From Candidatus Omnitrophota bacterium (GTDB taxonomy: Bacteria; Omnitrophota; Gorgyraeia; Zapsychrales; Zapsychraceae), in NCBI GenBank assembly GCA_021108075.1, contig JAIORP010000090.1, positions 143,828-185,064 on the forward strand: DNA of 41,237 nt. Reading direction: 5' to 3'. The position numbers were made by a program, and so were the translations under genes. Shown piece by piece: positions 1-8,225 of the stretch; position 1 is the first letter of the stretch; every line of letters starts with the position of its first letter. The notes under the pieces were generated by a model that was not told the origin of the DNA, ran no database searches, and saw only the letters and a list, made by a program, of their open reading frames with translations.

Positions 1-2
1 AA

Positions 3-437
3 AAAGGTAAGATTTTTTTAAGTGTGAGGGACGAAGACAAACGGGCGATCGTTTTTATCGCAAAGAAACTGATTGATATGAAATTTACAATTGTTTCGAC
101 AAAGGGAACCGCAAAGGTCCTGAATTCGAGTGGTGTTAAGGCGGAAGTTGTTAACCGGTATGATCAAGGCCAGCAACTATTAGATAACTTGATGACATTT
201 ATTCAAAATAATGAGATCGCGTTGATCGTTAACACCCCTTCAGGTGAAAGCAGTCAATCTGATATGCGCTCGATTCGAGCTGCAGCGATATTGCATAATG
301 TGCCCTGTATCACGACATTACAAGGGGCCTGGGCCGCTGTGAATGGTATGGAGGCAAATAGTAAAAACGAAGAAATTGCAGTTCAATCTTTGCAGGAATA
401 TTACCAGGCGAAAGGACAGAAGCCGTGTGCGGCATAA
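3..437 (+). CDS. carB: Carbamoyl-phosphate synthase large subunit, C-terminal end (partial)
   Basis: The gene runs in from the left edge; only the last 144 residues are visible. They form the MGS-like allosteric domain that ends CarB, the large subunit making carbamoyl phosphate for pyrimidines and arginine. The opening reads KGKIFLSVRDEDKRAI, followed by a TKGTAKVL block, VNTPSG and a final ITTLQGAWAAV, which is the classic order of this domain. A GTG at 24 is internal: the reading frame stays open to position 3 and still matches CarB upstream. The stop codon overlaps the purF start by 13 nt, so the two are translationally coupled. In bacteria this domain binds regulators such as UMP, IMP or ornithine; which apply here cannot be read from sequence. 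Confidence 0.9.
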   Translation, partial: KGKIFLSVRDEDKRAIVFIAKKLIDMKFTIVSTKGTAKVLNSSGVKAEVVNRYDQGQQLLDNLMTFIQNNEIALIVNTPSGESSQSDMRSIRAAAILHNVPCITTLQGAWAAVNGMEANSKNEEIAVQSLQEYYQAKGQKPCAA

Positions 438-1801
438 TAGGGGTATCCAATCATAAGGAAGCGGCAAAAATAACATCTTTAGGGCTGTATGCCTTGCAAC
501 ATCGAGGGGAAGAATCGGCAGGCATCGCTTGCTATGATGGGCAGGACATTCAAACGCTTCAAGCGAGGGGCTTAGTCTCGGATGTTTTTGACCTGGACCA
601 TGTCGATACATTGGTTGGTCAAACGGCCATCGGTCATTGCCGTTATTCCACCACAGGGTCAAGCAATGCAAAAAACATTCAGCCTTTTATGGTTCGACAC
701 AAGAATAAACCGATTGCCATTGCTCATAACGGGGATTTAACGAACACAGAAGAGCTTCACTTTAAGCTGGAAGAAGAAGGCTCGATTTTTCAAACGACGA
801 TGGATTCGGAAATCATTGTTCATCTTTTAGCCCGGAACAGGAATGGGGACTTAAAAAAGAATTTTGTTGAAGTTTTATCTCAGCTAAAAGGCGCGTTTTC
901 TTTGGTATTCTTAATAGAAGATATGCTTGTTGCCGCTCGAGATAAAAAAGGTATTCGCCCATTGTGTTTGGGGAAAATCAATGGGGGCTACATTGTCACA
1001 AGTGAGACGTGCGCGTTAGATTTGACGTGTGCTGAATTTATTCGTGAGATAGACCCAGGTGAAATCTTATTTATTAAAGGGGATCAGATTGAATCGGTTT
1101 TTATCCCTGGGGCCAAAGAAGAAAAACACGCTCATTGTGTTTTCGAAAATATCTATTTCGCCCGGCCAGACAGTAATATTTTTCATGACAATGTGTATCA
1201 GGTCCGCAAACGATTAGGCGCTCAATTAGCCAAGGAGAGTTTCGTCCAGGCAGACTGCGTCTTGCCTGTTCCAGACTCAGGGAACTATGCGGCTGTCGGT
1301 TTTGCCCAGGAAACAGGTCTTCCGCTAGAATTAGGGATTATCCGTAATCACTATGTTGGGCGGTCGTTCATCCAACCTTCACAGCAGTTGCGTGATTTTC
1401 GGGTCCGCATCAAATTGAATCCGGTGGAACATGTCCTTAGAGACAAAAAGGTTGTTATTGTTGACGACTCGATCGTTCGCGGAACAACAAGTCGCAATCG
1501 TGTTGAAGTGTTTCGCCAGGCCGGAGCAAAAGAGATTCATATGCGAATCAGTTGTCCTCCCATTGCGTGGCCATGTTTTTATGGCATTGATTTTCCAAGC
1601 AAACAAGAGCTTATCGCGTCGAATAAAACAGTTCAGGAAATAGCAGACTATATTAAAGTGGATTCATTGGCTTATCTGAGCCTGGAGGGAATGCTTTCCG
1701 TGATGAAGGAAAAATATAGTTTTTGTCATGCTTGCTTTACAGGTACGTATCCTGTCGATATTCCAAAAAATAAAAGTAAATGCTTGTTAGAAGGTAAATA
1801 A
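425..1801 (+). CDS. purF: Amidophosphoribosyltransferase
   Basis: This enzyme catalyses the first committed step of purine synthesis, using glutamine and PRPP to make phosphoribosylamine. The start is GTG followed at once by Cys2-Gly-Ile-Ile, the N-terminal nucleophile exposed after Met removal. There is no propeptide. The glutaminase domain fills roughly residues 2-230. A PRPP loop lies at V343-T355 (VVIVDDSIVRGTT). Cys238, Cys384 and the CHAC pair Cys434/Cys437 sit where the four [4Fe-4S] ligands of the Bacillus-type enzyme are, so a cluster-bearing form is likely. The length of 458 residues is normal. The start lies inside carB, with an AAAGGA ribosome site just upstream. pyrG follows after 36 nt, so this looks like one nucleotide-synthesis operon. 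Confidence 0.95.
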   Translation: MCGIIGVSNHKEAAKITSLGLYALQHRGEESAGIACYDGQDIQTLQARGLVSDVFDLDHVDTLVGQTAIGHCRYSTTGSSNAKNIQPFMVRHKNKPIAIAHNGDLTNTEELHFKLEEEGSIFQTTMDSEIIVHLLARNRNGDLKKNFVEVLSQLKGAFSLVFLIEDMLVAARDKKGIRPLCLGKINGGYIVTSETCALDLTCAEFIREIDPGEILFIKGDQIESVFIPGAKEEKHAHCVFENIYFARPDSNIFHDNVYQVRKRLGAQLAKESFVQADCVLPVPDSGNYAAVGFAQETGLPLELGIIRNHYVGRSFIQPSQQLRDFRVRIKLNPVEHVLRDKKVVIVDDSIVRGTTSRNRVEVFRQAGAKEIHMRISCPPIAWPCFYGIDFPSKQELIASNKTVQEIADYIKVDSLAYLSLEGMLSVMKEKYSFCHACFTGTYPVDIPKNKSKCLLEGK

Positions 1802-1837
1802 TTTTTCGATAATAATCAAATCAGAAAAGGTGTTTAT

Positions 1838-3439
1838 ATGGAAAAATTTATTTTTGTAACCGGGGGTGTTGTTTCAAGTTTAGGGAAAGGCATCGCGTCA
1901 GCTTCTATTGGTAAACTGTTGGAATCAAGAGGCCTGCGCACAGCCATTATTAAATGTGATCCTTATATCAATGTTGACCCGGGAACCATGAATCCTTTTC
2001 AGCATGGAGAAGTTTATGTTACCGATGATGGCGCGGAAGCTGATTTGGACTTAGGTCATTATGAACGATTTACGGATGCTTTTATAAATAAGGACAGCAA
2101 TATAACGACCGGGAAAATTTATTATGAGGTTATCACGAAGGAACGTCGCGGGGATTACTTAGGAAAAACGGTTCAGATTATTCCCCATGTGACAGATGAA
2201 ATAAAAAGACGGTTGCGAAAGGTTGCTCAGGAGCGGGTCGTTGATGTGACGATCGTCGAGATTGGTGGAACGATAGGGGATATCGAAAGCATGCCTTTTC
2301 TGGAGGCGATTCGTCAGTTAAGATGGGAATTGGGCGAACAATATGCTCTTAATGTTCATGTGACCCTGCTTCCATATATTAAATCAGCCGGGGAACATAA
2401 AACAAAACCAACACAGCATAGTGTTGGCCGTTTAAGAGAAATTGGAATTGCACCGGACATCCTTTTATGCCGGACAGAAAAACATATTACGAAAGAACAA
2501 CGTGACAAAATTTCTTTGTTTTGTAATGTGGATCGTGAATCTGTCGTCGAGGCGATTGATGTTAAGCATATTTATGAAGTGCCTCTCCTTTTTAAAAAGG
2601 GTGGTGTTGATGATCTCGTTTTAAAAAAATTAAACATAAAACGAGAGGACGGTGATTTGAGAGAGTGGCGGAACATGCTGAACAGGCTTAAGAAATCCCA
2701 AAAAGAAGTTAAAATTTGTGTTGTTGGGAAATACATTGCCCTGCCCGATGCCTATAAATCTATTTATGAAGCATTGGTTCATGGTGGGATTGCTAACAGC
2801 GCCAAGGTTAACATTGTTAAGGTTGAATCAGAAGACCTGGAAAAAGGAAAGTCAGACCGGTTATTAAAAGGGGCGCACGGCATCCTTATTCCCGGAGGAT
2901 TCGGAGACAGAGGCATAGAAGGGAAAATTAAGGCCGTTCAATATGCCCGCCAGAAAAAGATACCATTTTTGGGGATCTGTTTGGGGATGCAAGTCGCCAC
3001 GATCGAATTTGCCCGGAATGTTTGTCGATTAAAAGACGCGAACTCGACAGAATTTATAAAGAACACAAAGAATCCGATTATTTCTTTGCTCGAAGAGCAG
3101 GAGAAAATTGTTAATCTGGGCGGGTCCATGCGGTTGGGGGCATACCCGTGTCATTTACAAAAGCGGTCATTGAGTTATAAAGCCTATAAAAAAGAAGATA
3201 TTTCGGAGCGGCACCGACATCGTTATGAATTTAACAATAAATATAAGAAAATTTTTGAGAAGAACGGAATGATTTTTTCTGGAGTGAACAATGATCAAGA
3301 CCTGGTTGAGATTGTTGAGTTGAAAACTCATCCATGGTTTGTGGCCTGTCAATTTCATCCAGAATTTAAATCAAAACCGGATAAAGTTCATCCCCTCTTT
3401 AAGAGTTTTATCGCAGCTGCGCTTGAACAAAAGTCGTAA
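1838..3439 (+). CDS. pyrG: CTP synthase
   Basis: This enzyme aminates UTP to CTP using ATP and glutamine. The N-terminal synthetase domain starts with [16 protein letters not shown] and contains the [14 protein letters not shown] and [22 protein letters not shown] blocks. The C-terminal class-I glutaminase domain has its nucleophile Cys381 in GICLGMQ and the paired His/Glu in FHPEF near the end. At 533 residues it is the usual length. An AAAAGGTG site precedes the ATG. It is the last gene of the carB-purF-pyrG run, followed by an intrinsic terminator. All catalytic motifs are present and I see nothing unusual. Confidence 0.96.
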   Translation: MEKFIFVTGGVVSSLGKGIASASIGKLLESRGLRTAIIKCDPYINVDPGTMNPFQHGEVYVTDDGAEADLDLGHYERFTDAFINKDSNITTGKIYYEVITKERRGDYLGKTVQIIPHVTDEIKRRLRKVAQERVVDVTIVEIGGTIGDIESMPFLEAIRQLRWELGEQYALNVHVTLLPYIKSAGEHKTKPTQHSVGRLREIGIAPDILLCRTEKHITKEQRDKISLFCNVDRESVVEAIDVKHIYEVPLLFKKGGVDDLVLKKLNIKREDGDLREWRNMLNRLKKSQKEVKICVVGKYIALPDAYKSIYEALVHGGIANSAKVNIVKVESEDLEKGKSDRLLKGAHGILIPGGFGDRGIEGKIKAVQYARQKKIPFLGICLGMQVATIEFARNVCRLKDANSTEFIKNTKNPIISLLEEQEKIVNLGGSMRLGAYPCHLQKRSLSYKAYKKEDISERHRHRYEFNNKYKKIFEKNGMIFSGVNNDQDLVEIVELKTHPWFVACQFHPEFKSKPDKVHPLFKSFIAAALEQKS

Positions 3440-3445
3440 CGAATG

Positions 3446-3469
3446 AAAGGTCCGGCCTTTTTTTGTTTT
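3446..3469 (+). terminator. Intrinsic terminator after pyrG
   Basis: AAAGGT and GCCTTT pair around a CCG loop (one T-G wobble) and are followed by a T-rich run TTTTGTTTT. It lies 7 nt after the pyrG stop and separates the nucleotide operon from tRNA-Leu. Confidence 0.6.
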
Positions 3470-3492
3470 CGGGTAAGCTCGAATGAGATTAC

Positions 3493-3521
3493 TTGCGTCG
3501 AGTTCCCTTCTAAGATATAAT
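3493..3521 (+). promoter_or_regulatory. Sigma70-type promoter of tRNA-Leu
   Basis: TTGCGT, a 17-bp spacer and a perfect TATAAT. The -10 box ends 12 nt before the mature tRNA 5' end, the expected geometry for a tRNA promoter. Confidence 0.65.
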
Positions 3522-3533
3522 ATTTGTCATTAT

Positions 3534-3615
<82 letters not shown>

Positions 3616-3715
3616 CAATTTTTTATGCTTGAGGTCGTATTTTTTCTGTTTTTTTGATGACAACAATGGCTAAAACCCATAGTGACAATATCAGGCGAGA
3701 TAAGAAAGGATGAGT

Positions 3716-4480
3716 ATGATTCGAGTTGCGAAGTCCTTTGGGAATATTTTTGTCCGATCAGTAAAAACATCGTTGTTTTGTTTTTTTCCCCTGCTTTTGA
3801 GTTCTGTCCTGTTTTTTGTTCCTTTCTTTCTGCTGGATCGTTTTTTTTGGAATGAAGAGATGTATTATAACCGGATGGTGTCAATATTGACGCTTCCAGG
3901 TTATACCATCATTGATGTCTTGGTCAGTGCTTTCATTTTTGTATTCTTTTTTTTGTATGTGATCGCCCTTACAAATATTATTGGGGCCTATGATCGAAAA
4001 GAAAAAATTTCATTTTGGAAGGCATATACCGTCGGTTTCAGGAAATGGCCAGTATATTTTTTTATGCAGGTCGCCATTATTTTTCATACGATCATAAGGC
4101 TTTTTTTGATTTATCCGGGAGTTGTTTATTTCGCGCGGTATAGTATGGCAGGATTTTTATTGTTGAACGAGGATATTTCTCGAAAAGAAGCCATGCGGAG
4201 AAGTCAAGACATGTTGAAAGGGAATATCCATTATTTTCTGGATCACCTTGTTATCGTTTCACTGTTTATCTATATGATATCATTTCCCTATTTTGAGTTT
4301 TTGGAAAGATTATATGTTCAACAACGCCTGTCTTATAATTTTTCTATGAGTGTTTTTATTGATTACGCCCAGACAATTTCAATGATATGGATATTCGTCT
4401 ATTTATATATTTACTACTATTACCTATATGTAGATATTTCTCAAAATAACAGAGGAGAAGAAAATGAGTCGAACCATTAA
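3716..4480 (+). CDS. Polytopic membrane protein of unknown function
   Basis: About 254 residues, very rich in Phe, Tyr and Ile, with about five or six hydrophobic segments (near residues 18-40, 60-85, 105-135, 172-190 and 212-235). A moderately conserved-looking stretch, YPGVVYFARYSMAGFLLLNE followed by a charged SRKEAMRRSQDML helix, resembles the architecture of generic DUF975-like or glycerophosphodiester-phosphodiesterase-type membrane domains, but I cannot assign a family. I chose ATG 3716 over ATG 3710 because AAAGGA is 5 nt upstream of 3716 and overlaps the earlier ATG. The 3' end overlaps the next gene by 17 nt, implying translational coupling to the epimerase. Confidence 0.7.
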   Translation: MIRVAKSFGNIFVRSVKTSLFCFFPLLLSSVLFFVPFFLLDRFFWNEEMYYNRMVSILTLPGYTIIDVLVSAFIFVFFFLYVIALTNIIGAYDRKEKISFWKAYTVGFRKWPVYFFMQVAIIFHTIIRLFLIYPGVVYFARYSMAGFLLLNEDISRKEAMRRSQDMLKGNIHYFLDHLVIVSLFIYMISFPYFEFLERLYVQQRLSYNFSMSVFIDYAQTISMIWIFVYLYIYYYYLYVDISQNNRGEENESNH

Positions 4481-5168
4481 AGTTAATGCCAGTATCTTAT
4501 GTGCTGATTTTAATCATATGGCGTCTCAAGTTAAGATGTGTGAGGATGCGGGAGTCGACATGTTTCATGTCGACGTCATGGATGGTCATTTTGTCCCTGT
4601 TATTTCAATGGGTCCGATCGCGGTTGAAGCCATTCGCAAAATAACACCACTTCCTATCGAAACACATTTAATGGTCGAAAACCCTGGACGGTTTATTTCC
4701 GATTTTATTTCTGCCGGGGCAGACATTGTTTCCATTCATTCGGAGTGTTACGGGGAACGGCGGGAACATTGCCAGGCCTTTGATCAATACCCCAAAGAAA
4801 TTGATCGTTTAGAAGCTGAAGCGGCGCTTGAGGATATTCGGTTGATAAAATCTCAAGGGAAAAGGGCGCACATGGTGTTAAACCCCGGAACCCCCTTTTG
4901 CCTGGAACCGATTTTAGAGTTCTTAGACGGGGTGCTGATCATGTCCGTTAATCCGGGATTTGCCAGGCAAAAATTTATGCCGGTCGCTTTAGAAAAAGTG
5001 GAAGAATTACGGGCCATTTTTGAGGGGGATATTGCCATTGATGGGGGATTGAACAGTGAAACTTCGCCTCTAGCAGTTAAAGCCGGGGCCAATATCATTG
5101 CTACGGCCAGTTATTTCTTCGGGGCGCAAGATAAAAAAGAGGTTGTTCGTTATTTGAAGTCTTTATAA
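4464..5168 (+). CDS. rpe: Ribulose-phosphate 3-epimerase family protein
   Basis: A TIM-barrel epimerase that interconverts ribulose-5-P and xylulose-5-P in the pentose phosphate pathway. Family landmarks are NASILCAD, the metal/catalytic FHVDVMDGHFVP, ETHLMV, SVNPGF and the final IDGG. Between the HxE motif (IHSE) and the helix before VLNPGTP there is about 20 extra residues (YGERREHCQAFDQYPKEIDR region) compared with the E. coli enzyme, and the usual GSAIF near the end is ASYFF. A sibling epimerase acting on another ketose phosphate (allulose-6-P type) is therefore possible. The start has GGAG 5 nt upstream, inside the preceding membrane-protein gene. Confidence 0.82.
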   Translation: MSRTIKVNASILCADFNHMASQVKMCEDAGVDMFHVDVMDGHFVPVISMGPIAVEAIRKITPLPIETHLMVENPGRFISDFISAGADIVSIHSECYGERREHCQAFDQYPKEIDRLEAEAALEDIRLIKSQGKRAHMVLNPGTPFCLEPILEFLDGVLIMSVNPGFARQKFMPVALEKVEELRAIFEGDIAIDGGLNSETSPLAVKAGANIIATASYFFGAQDKKEVVRYLKSL

Positions 5169-5215
5169 CACCATTTTCCATAAATGTCGTTCTTGATAAG
5201 GATTTAAATTGAGTG

Positions 5216-5244
5216 TTGAATACATTTTTGGAACATGTTATATT
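5216..5244 (+). promoter_or_regulatory. Promoter of the prepilin-like gene
   Basis: TTGAAT, 17-bp spacer, TATATT. The -10 lies inside the left arm of a perfect inverted repeat. A second candidate (TTGAAC 5298-5303, 18 bp, TATACT 5322-5327) lies closer to the gene; both could be used. Confidence 0.55.
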
Positions 5245-5271
5245 TTAAACAGGGGTTGTTTAAAATATAAC
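5237..5271 (+). promoter_or_regulatory. Perfect 15-bp inverted repeat overlapping a promoter
   Basis: The left arm GTTATATTTTAAACA (5237-5251) and right arm TGTTTAAAATATAAC (5257-5271) are exact complements around GGGGT. The -10 hexamer of the promoter is inside the left arm. A second hairpin CAGGTT-TGC-AACCTG follows at 5280-5294. The arrangement fits an operator or a 5'-leader structure. It is not a clean terminator, because only CCGTTTTTC follows. Confidence 0.55.
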
Positions 5272-5362
5272 CCGTTTTTCAGGTTTGCAACCTGTGATTG
5301 AACCTTGATAGGGAAAGATTTTATACTTTTGATTTAGAGGCAGTTTTTTAAGGAGACCAACA

Positions 5363-5650
5363 ATGTTGAAGCTAAAGAAGGTAGAGCGTAGGATCAAAAA
5401 ATATGTTCATCATGGACAAACTGCTGTTGAATATATGTTGTTATTAGCTGTTGTTGTTGCGATTGTCCTAACTTCGTTTAAATTAACGATTCCACGCGCG
5501 TATAACTACGTTAATGAATACTTTAATAATGTTGCTCCCGGAATTTTAGGCCGCGCGCCACGGTGTGGCGATGGGATTTGTGATAACGCGCGGAATCCGC
5601 CTTTTGAGACATGTGAGAAGTGTCCTGTGGATTGTTGTCCGATGCCTTGA
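5363..5650 (+). CDS. Prepilin-like small protein with cysteine-rich tail
   Basis: A protein of 95 residues. A basic leader (residues 1-17) ends at Gly18; then QTAVEYMLLLAVVVAIVL gives Glu at +5 of the predicted mature protein and one hydrophobic helix (22-38). This is the layout of Flp/class III type prepilins processed by a prepilin peptidase. The C-terminus, after residue 66, has six cysteines (68, 73, 84, 87, 91, 92) in a CGDGICD...ETCEKCPVDCC module. The module also occurs in the 1211-residue secreted protein at 19164-22799. AAGGAG lies 7 nt before the ATG. It stands alone behind its own promoter, with a minus-strand signalling cassette converging on it. No assembly or secretion genes are nearby. 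The pilin reading is good at motif level; its role is unknown. Confidence 0.7.
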   Translation: MLKLKKVERRIKKYVHHGQTAVEYMLLLAVVVAIVLTSFKLTIPRAYNYVNEYFNNVAPGILGRAPRCGDGICDNARNPPFETCEKCPVDCCPMP

Positions 5651-5683
5651 TTTTGTTCTGTTCGTTCATTTGCAGCAAACGAA

Positions 5684-6619
5684 TCAAGAATTGCTTTTCC
5701 GTTGATCTCTTACATAGTTGCTTCCGACAAAACTTTTCGCGTATTTTTTGAGTTCAGCCCCGATTTCTCCAACTTGGGCCACATGAGTGATATTATTTGA
5801 AGAGGCGCTAACGATACCAATCGAAACAGCTAAAAGTCCAAAGTTCTGCTCCTGTCCTTGCCGGTCTTGACCAACAATATATCCGCGCTCAAAATCCTCG
5901 TCATGGTAAAACGTGACCACCTTACTATCAAACTCTTCGATTATTCTTTTGCAGATTTTATCAATGGCGTTGTCTTCTGTTATGAAAACATAATCATCGC
6001 CCCCGATGTGCCCAATAAAGGTGCTTGTTCCCGCTTCTTCACGAACGGTTTTAATCAGGATTCGGGCAAGTTCCTTGATGACCTCATCCCCTTTTTCAAA
6101 TCCATATTTATCATTATATGCTTTAAACTTATCAATGTCCGCATAGCCAACGGCAAAAGATTTTTTGGACTCGATGCATTGTTGGATTTCTTCCATGATG
6201 GATGTGTTTCCGGGTAGATGGGTTAGAGGGTTGGCATCGAGGCTGCGGACGGTTCGTCTCAAGATCATTTTTATTCGTGCTAATAGTTCATCAGGGGCAA
6301 ATGGTTTGACAATGTAATCGTCAACACCGGCTTCAATACCGTCAATACGGTCTTTCACTTCGCCTTTACCGGTTAACATGATGACAGGAATATGTCTGAG
6401 AAGGGTATCCTGTTTAAGCGCTTTACAAAATTCGCGGCCATTCATGACAGGCATCATGTAGTCACAGATGATCAGGTCAGGGATCTTTTGGTGAACAAGC
6501 TCGAGGCCTTCAACCCCATTGTTCCCTTGGATAACATCATAGTATTCAGACAGTGTGATCTCTAACACATCTAGAATATCAGGATCATCATCAATCGTTA
6601 ATATTTTTTCTCTTTTCAT
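5684..6619 (-). CDS. Response regulator with receiver and GGDEF-like domain
   Basis: A protein of 311 residues. The receiver domain (about 4-120) has acidic D10-D12, phosphoacceptor D53, T83 and K105. A GGDEF-type domain (about 128-300) follows: NPLTHLPGN at its start, DIDKFKAYNDKYGFEKGD at 161-178, and GGDDY at 206-210 in place of GGDEF. The Glu-to-Asp and Phe-to-Tyr changes leave activity uncertain; it may still make cyclic di-GMP or be a degenerate regulatory domain. It lies 8 nt downstream of the histidine kinase gene on the same strand, so they are almost certainly a cognate pair. The end converges with the prepilin-like gene 33 bp away. Confidence 0.9.
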   Translation of the reverse strand: MKREKILTIDDDPDILDVLEITLSEYYDVIQGNNGVEGLELVHQKIPDLIICDYMMPVMNGREFCKALKQDTLLRHIPVIMLTGKGEVKDRIDGIEAGVDDYIVKPFAPDELLARIKMILRRTVRSLDANPLTHLPGNTSIMEEIQQCIESKKSFAVGYADIDKFKAYNDKYGFEKGDEVIKELARILIKTVREEAGTSTFIGHIGGDDYVFITEDNAIDKICKRIIEEFDSKVVTFYHDEDFERGYIVGQDRQGQEQNFGLLAVSIGIVSASSNNITHVAQVGEIGAELKKYAKSFVGSNYVRDQRKSNS

Positions 6620-6627
6620 GGGGAGTT

Positions 6628-8130
6628 CTAACTTTCTGTTTTATTTGTGGGTTGAATAGGTATCGTAAAATGAAACGTTGTGCCGTTGCCTTCCTCGGAG
6701 CTGATCCATATTTTACCGCCATGCGCTTCGACAATTTTTTTAGCGACGGCTAATCCTAACCCTGTTCCTTTGACGTTTTGATTGATATTGTTATCAACGC
6801 GATAAAACTCATCAAATAGTCTTTTTATGTCTTCTTTGCTGATGCCGATTCCAGTGTCAGAGATGTCGAACTGGATATCTTCGTTTTCTTTTTTCGCGCG
6901 CACGGTGATCGAACCGTCAGTCGGGGTAAATTTAACAGCGTTACTGATCAGATTGATGAAAACCCGTTCGACCTGGCTGCTGTCGATGAGAAGCTCAGGA
7001 ATCGACTCATCGGCTTCGGTAACCCAGTTGACCCCTTTGTTTTTAAATTGAGGGGTTAGCAAATCCTGGACATTTTCAATCAAGTTCAGCATATTCGTTT
7101 TCTCCAGATGCATTTCGACCCGTCCAGATTCAATCCTTGAGATATCAAGCAGTTCATTGATCAGCTTAACCAGATTATCAGAGTGCATGTTGATTTTTTC
7201 TAATCTTTTTTTGACTTTATCGGGAATTTCACCCAGTTTGCCAGCCATTAATATAGAGGCGTATCCTTTGATTGACGTTAAGGGTGTTCTTAGCTCATGG
7301 GAGACGGCAGAAACGAATTCGGATTTTGTTTTACTGATATTTTTAACTTCCTCCAGTGCTGACTCTAACTGTTTTGTTCTGTCTAGCACTTTTGTTTCTA
7401 GACTTTGGTGGGAGAGGAACACCTGTTCGAAAAGACGGGCATTCTCGATCGATTGTCCAATTTGGTTGGCCAGGATGGAAATCAGTTCCTCATCCCCTTC
7501 GGTGATGCCCGGGGCGTTCGACCGGTTTCCGACAAAAACGATCCCGATAAAACCATTTTGAGTTAGGATGGGCGTCAAGACAAAATGCTCAACATCAAAC
7601 AAATGTGTGATGGATTCAATGCGTTGTTTGGGCGCGTTTGCTGAAGAGAATGTGTTTCCGTTTATCAATGCGTTAATGAGGTTAACATCCTTTTCAATAT
7701 TAGAAATGATGAAATGCACATCTTCCTCTGAGAATCCGGACGAAACCCGGCTATAGAAAATTTTGTTCTCCCCATAAACAAGGATTAAGTTTTTTTCATA
7801 GTCCAAATCTGTCATAAGGGATTGGTTGAGCCTATGAAAAATTTCGTTTTCATCCAGAGTGGTACTGATGAGGCGGGATGTTTTTTGCAGGGCCTCTAAA
7901 CCATGGAGACGTTTATCCAGCTCTTCCTGGGCTTTGTTGAGCTCTAAGTCAGTCTTAACGATGAGTTTTGCTTGCTCATCAAGATTATAAAAAGAACGCT
8001 TGAGTTTGTGCAGGAGAATTTGAAGTTTACGGATGCGGTTGTTTTTTTTAACGATCAATGAAATCGTAATGACCGAAATGGCAAGGATGATAAGCATGCT
8101 TTTTATATATATAGGAATTAATTGGTTCAT
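6628..8130 (-). CDS. Membrane-anchored GAF sensor histidine kinase
   Basis: A protein of 500 residues. One N-terminal membrane helix (about 9-27) is followed by a charged coiled coil (about 30-85) and a GAF-type sensor domain (about 85-235, ending IANQIGQSIENARLFEQ-like). A second coiled coil then leads to HisKA with the phosphorylated His278 in SHELRTPL. The HATPase_c domain has the N box around N397, DTGIG at 425-429 and GTGLGL at 455-460. All catalytic motifs are intact. With a single short helix and no periplasmic domain, the signal sensed is probably cytoplasmic. It sits between a FIST-domain gene (95 nt upstream) and its response regulator (8 nt downstream), suggesting one sensory cassette. 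Confidence 0.92.
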   Translation of the reverse strand: MNQLIPIYIKSMLIILAISVITISLIVKKNNRIRKLQILLHKLKRSFYNLDEQAKLIVKTDLELNKAQEELDKRLHGLEALQKTSRLISTTLDENEIFHRLNQSLMTDLDYEKNLILVYGENKIFYSRVSSGFSEEDVHFIISNIEKDVNLINALINGNTFSSANAPKQRIESITHLFDVEHFVLTPILTQNGFIGIVFVGNRSNAPGITEGDEELISILANQIGQSIENARLFEQVFLSHQSLETKVLDRTKQLESALEEVKNISKTKSEFVSAVSHELRTPLTSIKGYASILMAGKLGEIPDKVKKRLEKINMHSDNLVKLINELLDISRIESGRVEMHLEKTNMLNLIENVQDLLTPQFKNKGVNWVTEADESIPELLIDSSQVERVFINLISNAVKFTPTDGSITVRAKKENEDIQFDISDTGIGISKEDIKRLFDEFYRVDNNINQNVKGTGLGLAVAKKIVEAHGGKIWISSEEGNGTTFHFTIPIQPTNKTES

Positions 8131-8225
8131 TCGTATTCCTTCTTTATTATAATACTAAAAGTAAAATTAATATTACTCTTCATAAATATTTGAATACAAC
8201 TTTTTAGTAATGGTTTTTGGTCTAT

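Noticed and set aside
5237..5271. Terminator for the rpe-like gene
   Set aside because: The long perfect stem is not followed by a proper U-tract and overlaps a good promoter, so a regulatory role is more likely.
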